Part shown: positions 60,522 through 64,000 of the stretch, in pieces | How the letters are laid out: every line of letters begins with the position of its first letter | How positions within the stretch are numbered: the stretch's first letter is position 1 | Assembly: GCF_022539665.2 (NCBI RefSeq) | Contig: NC_081336.1 | Coordinates: 930,001-994,000 of the forward strand | Length of the DNA stretch: 64,000 bases | DNA from: Daphnia carinata | Lineage: Eukaryota; Arthropoda; Branchiopoda; Diplostraca; Daphniidae | Direction: 5' to 3' | Position numbers and translations under genes: made by a program | Notes under the pieces: model-generated | What the model was told of the DNA's origin: nothing | The model's database searches: none | Seen by the model: the letters and a program-made list of their open reading frames with translations, nothing else

Positions 60522-61048
60522 TTACGAGATGTTCAACATTTTCAGAGGCTTTTCAACGGCTGGATGTTCTGCTACACATATCATCTATTATGGACCACCC
60601 ATTACAATCCGCTTTGCTAGCCGCTGGAACCCTCCTACAGCCGTCCGATCCATTCTGATGAGCTAGAGTCTCTACGTGTCCAAGTTTATAGACTTGCTCG
60701 ATACTCTTCTTCATTTTTCGCAAGAAAAACAAGCAAATCATTTTCTTTCACGTCTTCCATCACTGCGTCATGCCCGTCGCTTGTTTCTTCGGTTTCCAGT
60801 TCACGCCCAGCGGTCAGACGCCCACCACTCCGTTATTCAACACTCCGGTCCACTGCGCTACGTATCTTTACCAATCTCTGGAATGCGCGGGATCCCGTCA
60901 TCAAACACATCTCCGGTGGGAGGAATGCTTGACTGTACTACAAATGATGCAGCTCATTTGCATTGGCCTGCACGGATTGCCTCCGCTCCCCGTCTATCGT
61001 GACCCACCCATCGTCTATACTCTTGGTGCTGCATCCTCCAATCGATGA
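60522..61048 (+). pseudogene. ELOVL fatty-acid elongase remnant
   Basis: Pieces of an ELOVL protein appear in order but in different frames: FNGWMF, SKFIDLLDT, then FFIFRKKNKQIIFFHVFHHCVMP with the family's HxxHH active-site box (60749-60763). LNT-like FNTPVH and a LTVLQMMQLICIGLH block follow, ending at 61046-61048. At least two indels and a TAG near 60619 separate them. ELOVL enzymes condense malonyl-CoA with acyl-CoA at the ER. This copy lacks the N-terminal membrane segments and the C-terminal end, so it is not functional as it stands. Confidence 0.7.
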
Positions 61049-61380
61049 TGTCCTACCTGTTCAAAAACTTCCACTCGAAAACATACCGAATAGAGTAACA
61101 CACTAACACACGAACAAAGTAAAAAGAAAATGATTTCGAATTCAATTGCCTCAACACTTGATAAACTAATCTCATGTTGATTAATCAACATGAAATTGTT
61201 CTACATTTTAAACACAAACGAAAAAAATAAAACTTTGATTCAGACGATTGCCACTGACAAGATGTAAATCACGTAAAAAAAGAATAAAAAGAAAAAAAAA
61301 GTGAGGGAATTGATTCAAAAACTTTCGGGTGATACGAACCGTGGGCGGAGACATCGTTTCGCACTTCGAAGACAAACGCG
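61049..61380. other. Spacer to the ADAM gene
   Basis: 332 bp, A-rich. It likely carries the 3' UTR of the ADAM gene on the minus strand (ATTTTATT-type signals). Confidence 0.45.
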
Positions 61381-63804
61381 TCACAGGAACGGAGTTTTGG
61401 CCGAACTTGATGGAACAGGCAAAGGAAACTTGCTCTTGACTGACTTGGCACTATCGTCAGCACTCGCTGTCTGTTTGGGCGGCGGAGGCGGAGCTGGACG
61501 CATTATTCGTGGAACCGGAGGAGTCAATTGTTTTTTATCATCCAGCGAAGGCGTAACAGCCAGGAACGCGTTCGGAGTCGATAGCGCCACATCCGGAGTA
61601 TTGAGAGCGCTGAGGGTGACGGTGGCCGTCGAACAAGCGCTAGCCGGCGACAATATCGTGGAAGACGGGCCATTCGCAGACAAAAAATTGATGCTGGGCA
61701 ATGTCAACCCAACACGATTCTTCACCCAGTCGCTAAAATGGCGCTTTTCACGCAGCTCATCGATCGGCTTTTCGATGCTGACCGATTGAATCAACGGCAC
61801 TGGATGAAATAGTCGGATGCCGGATCCTTTATTTCCTCCACGTCCGAAACGATGGCGAACGCAAACCCAAAAGGACTCTTTTTGCTCGTCGTTGAGGAAG
61901 AAGTAAAAGGCGAAGAACAAGAATCCAGCGATTGGAACGATGGCCAAGAAAACGACGTACAATTCGAGTTGGAATAGCCGGCGGACTTGAAAGAAAAATT
62001 GAATCACATACATTTTCTGTAACAAATTGAATTCGCAAAAATATACCTTTCGGATCTACAGAAGGCCCACCGTCTTCGCTACCTCCCATTCCGTAATGTT
62101 GACATGATGGAGGCCTAAATCCATCAGGGCAATGGCATTTACCTAAATTATTGCAGAATCCCCCGTTCGTGCAATTTGCTGGGCACAGTACCGGTCCACC
62201 TGGCAGATACGTCGTACAACATTTGTCAACACAAACCTGCATAGATACAAAACCCATTTTGAAAAAAAGGAATCAAGTTAATCAGAAAATAAAGGATCAC
62301 GATGCACCTTGCGTGATTGACACGTAATGCCGTTGAACTTGTGCAAATCAGGCGGACACGTAGGGCCATCTCCCAGGCAATATTCAGGTAAATCACATTC
62401 GTTCTCCGCTGAACGACATTCGACTCCGGGTAATTCCAACTGACAAGTCTTTAGCATAAAAAATTTGAATTCACGTTCAACTTTGAATTATTATGTTGTA
62501 CCACAAGATTACAGCAACCGCCATCAGCACATTGAACCTTGGGACTTCGCCGGCTGAATTTGCAAGTGTGAGGATCGCAGCAGTGATTCCGGCAATAATT
62601 GGGCAGGCCGCAATCGCATTCTTCTTCGGGGTCGACTACCATATTCCCGCACCTTTCATAATTAATATACCGTGAAAACTAATCAACTTACACTATAGGC
62701 TTTTTAACGCGATATGCAAATCACCTGCTTGGTCGATTACGGAGACATTTATATCTGGCGTCACTCGTATAATCTTGAATGAGTTGACGACTGCAAGAGC
62801 TCCAGTGCATTGTTGGCTGCCTGCACATTATCAGTTCAATAAAATAAATTAATATTATTTTAAATTAATGGAAGTTCACCCGATGGCTGCAGCCATGACG
62901 CAATCGCCTTTAGGGCATGAACAAGATTCATTATCGTGATGCATGCCGAAATTATGGCCTATTTCGTGAGCCATGATCGATGCTGTCATAGCCGCTGGAG
63001 AATTTGGATCATCAACAGCAATCCCGCAAGAATCGTGAGTGTGGCATAACGTCCCGACGTAAGCCCTGCCAACGGGACCACCGAAATGTTTGCCATCAAC
63101 GCCACTGAATTGAGAAGTTAACAGGTAAGAATAGAATGGAATACATTAAATTATTATTTACTTACGTCATCAATTGTGCGTTGTCGTGAACTTTAGTTTC
63201 CAGGTGTGCGTGCCGGTACTCCTTAAACTTGGATAAGGTCTGGCTTGCATCTTTGTCAATGTTGATCTTGTCACCTGACGACCAAACGATGACACCCACT
63301 AACATGACCGATATTTGCAGGGACGAGTAAATCTGTCATTGAAATCATTTAATAAGGAAACGTAACTTTGAATAATTAATTCTTACCTGTTTAATAACGT
63401 TGACAATGTCCAATACACGTTTCAAAATCTTGTACATATCACCATTGTTTCTCAGATAAATGGCGTAATCAACAACCAACACCAACTCGACATTGTGGAC
63501 AGCCACGTGATTTGATGTTTGTCTTTTCACCTGTTTCACAGTCACATAATCTTAATATTTATCAATAATTGAACAATGAAATACCTTGACACTCTGCCAT
63601 TCCGATGACCGATGATGATCTTCATCTACACTCAACAATTTTAAATAAATACACTTGGTATCTAACGAAAAATTAAAAGTAATACCACAAAACGTGAAGG
63701 ACGAATTCAATTGCTGCGAGTGTGGAATCCACGAGTGGTCACCGTCGAGCGTGTTGTTCAACGGCTCGATGTAGAATAAATGAGCGCCATCAAAAACCGC
63801 GCCA
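61381..63804 (-). CDS. ADAM metalloprotease, 5' part outside window
   Basis: Nine exons on minus: 63804-63585, 63530-63387, 63332-63166, 63104-62880, 62820-62725, 62652-62502, 62448-62308, 62236-62047 and 61985-61381, all in phase. The order is a prodomain end (HLFYIEPL), the reprolysin domain (VELVLVVDY), the zinc site HEIGHNFGMHHD, a WSSCSR segment, and a disintegrin domain (EEECDCGLPNYC... ECDLPEYC). An EGF-like module (CTNGGFCNNLGKCHC), one membrane helix (LYVVFLAIVPIAGFLFFAFYF) and a cytoplasmic tail with an SH3-ligand-like PAPPPPPK run complete it. It is an active membrane sheddase by motif, closest in type to the ADAM9/12/19/meltrin group. The usual cysteine-rich region between the disintegrin and EGF parts is almost entirely absent. 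The start lies beyond position 64000. Confidence 0.93.
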
Positions 63805-64000
63805 CTTCAGTTGCCAAATAACCCACACAAAAAAACAGGTTGGATAATGAAAATATTGAAATGTAGAAGAGGTTGGGTAGAAAAGGGTAGAAACATCGAG
63901 AAGAAAGGAGGAAAATATTTAAATGAAGTGTAGAGGTATGGAAACGTTTTCAGTGCAGCGAAAGGCTTAGGGATTGAGAAAAATATTTAAATGCCGTGTA

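Overview
The window is nuclear DNA from an arthropod, most likely a branchiopod crustacean of the Daphnia type. I infer this from compact multi-exon genes with introns of about 50-110 bp, TATA promoters in front of secreted-protein genes, a local cluster of sigma-class glutathione S-transferases, and arthropod-style orthologues (net, MOB1, ninjurin). No species assignment can be proved from the sequence alone. Gene models were built by hand; junctions were checked for GT/AG and codon phase, and exceptions are stated.

Layout. 1-8 kb: three paralogous secreted clip/CUB-type genes, two on + and one inverted on -, with the same splice phases. 8-13.3 kb: no recognisable gene, but a 123-bp near-palindrome and a dispersed repeat. 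13.3-19.35 kb: a very large inverted repeat with two arms of about 2.68 kb that are nearly identical and a 662-bp spacer holding three tRNA-like sequences. Each arm carries a small spliced coiled-coil gene model and a run of five strong hairpins. This is the least explained structure in the window.

19.9-31.6 kb is ordinary housekeeping territory: a DNAJB12/14-type J-protein (+), a seven-finger C2H2 protein (-), an ABHD8-like alpha/beta hydrolase (+) whose nucleophile serine is glycine, MOB1 (-), and two tandem ninjurins (+), the first with a frameshift before its last membrane segment. 31.6-44.8 kb is low-complexity DNA around a single bHLH gene, the net/ATOH8 orthologue (-), with a candidate extra N-terminal exon 4.2 kb upstream.

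44.8-57.8 kb holds four sigma GST genes (+) and one GST remnant. Between the first and second lie four reading frames on -, which form a duplicated two-gene unit of secreted repeat-rich proteins, X-Y and X'-Y'. In one unit Y has decayed and in the other X' has decayed, leaving one working copy of each. 60.5-61.0 kb carries a decayed ELOVL fatty-acid elongase copy. 61.4-63.8 kb is the 3' part of an ADAM metalloprotease (-) that runs off the right edge and appears to lack the ADAM cysteine-rich region.

The genes do not form a pathway. The themes are tandem duplication (CUB, ninjurin, GST, X-Y units) with visible decay of some copies, and palindromic repeat structure.
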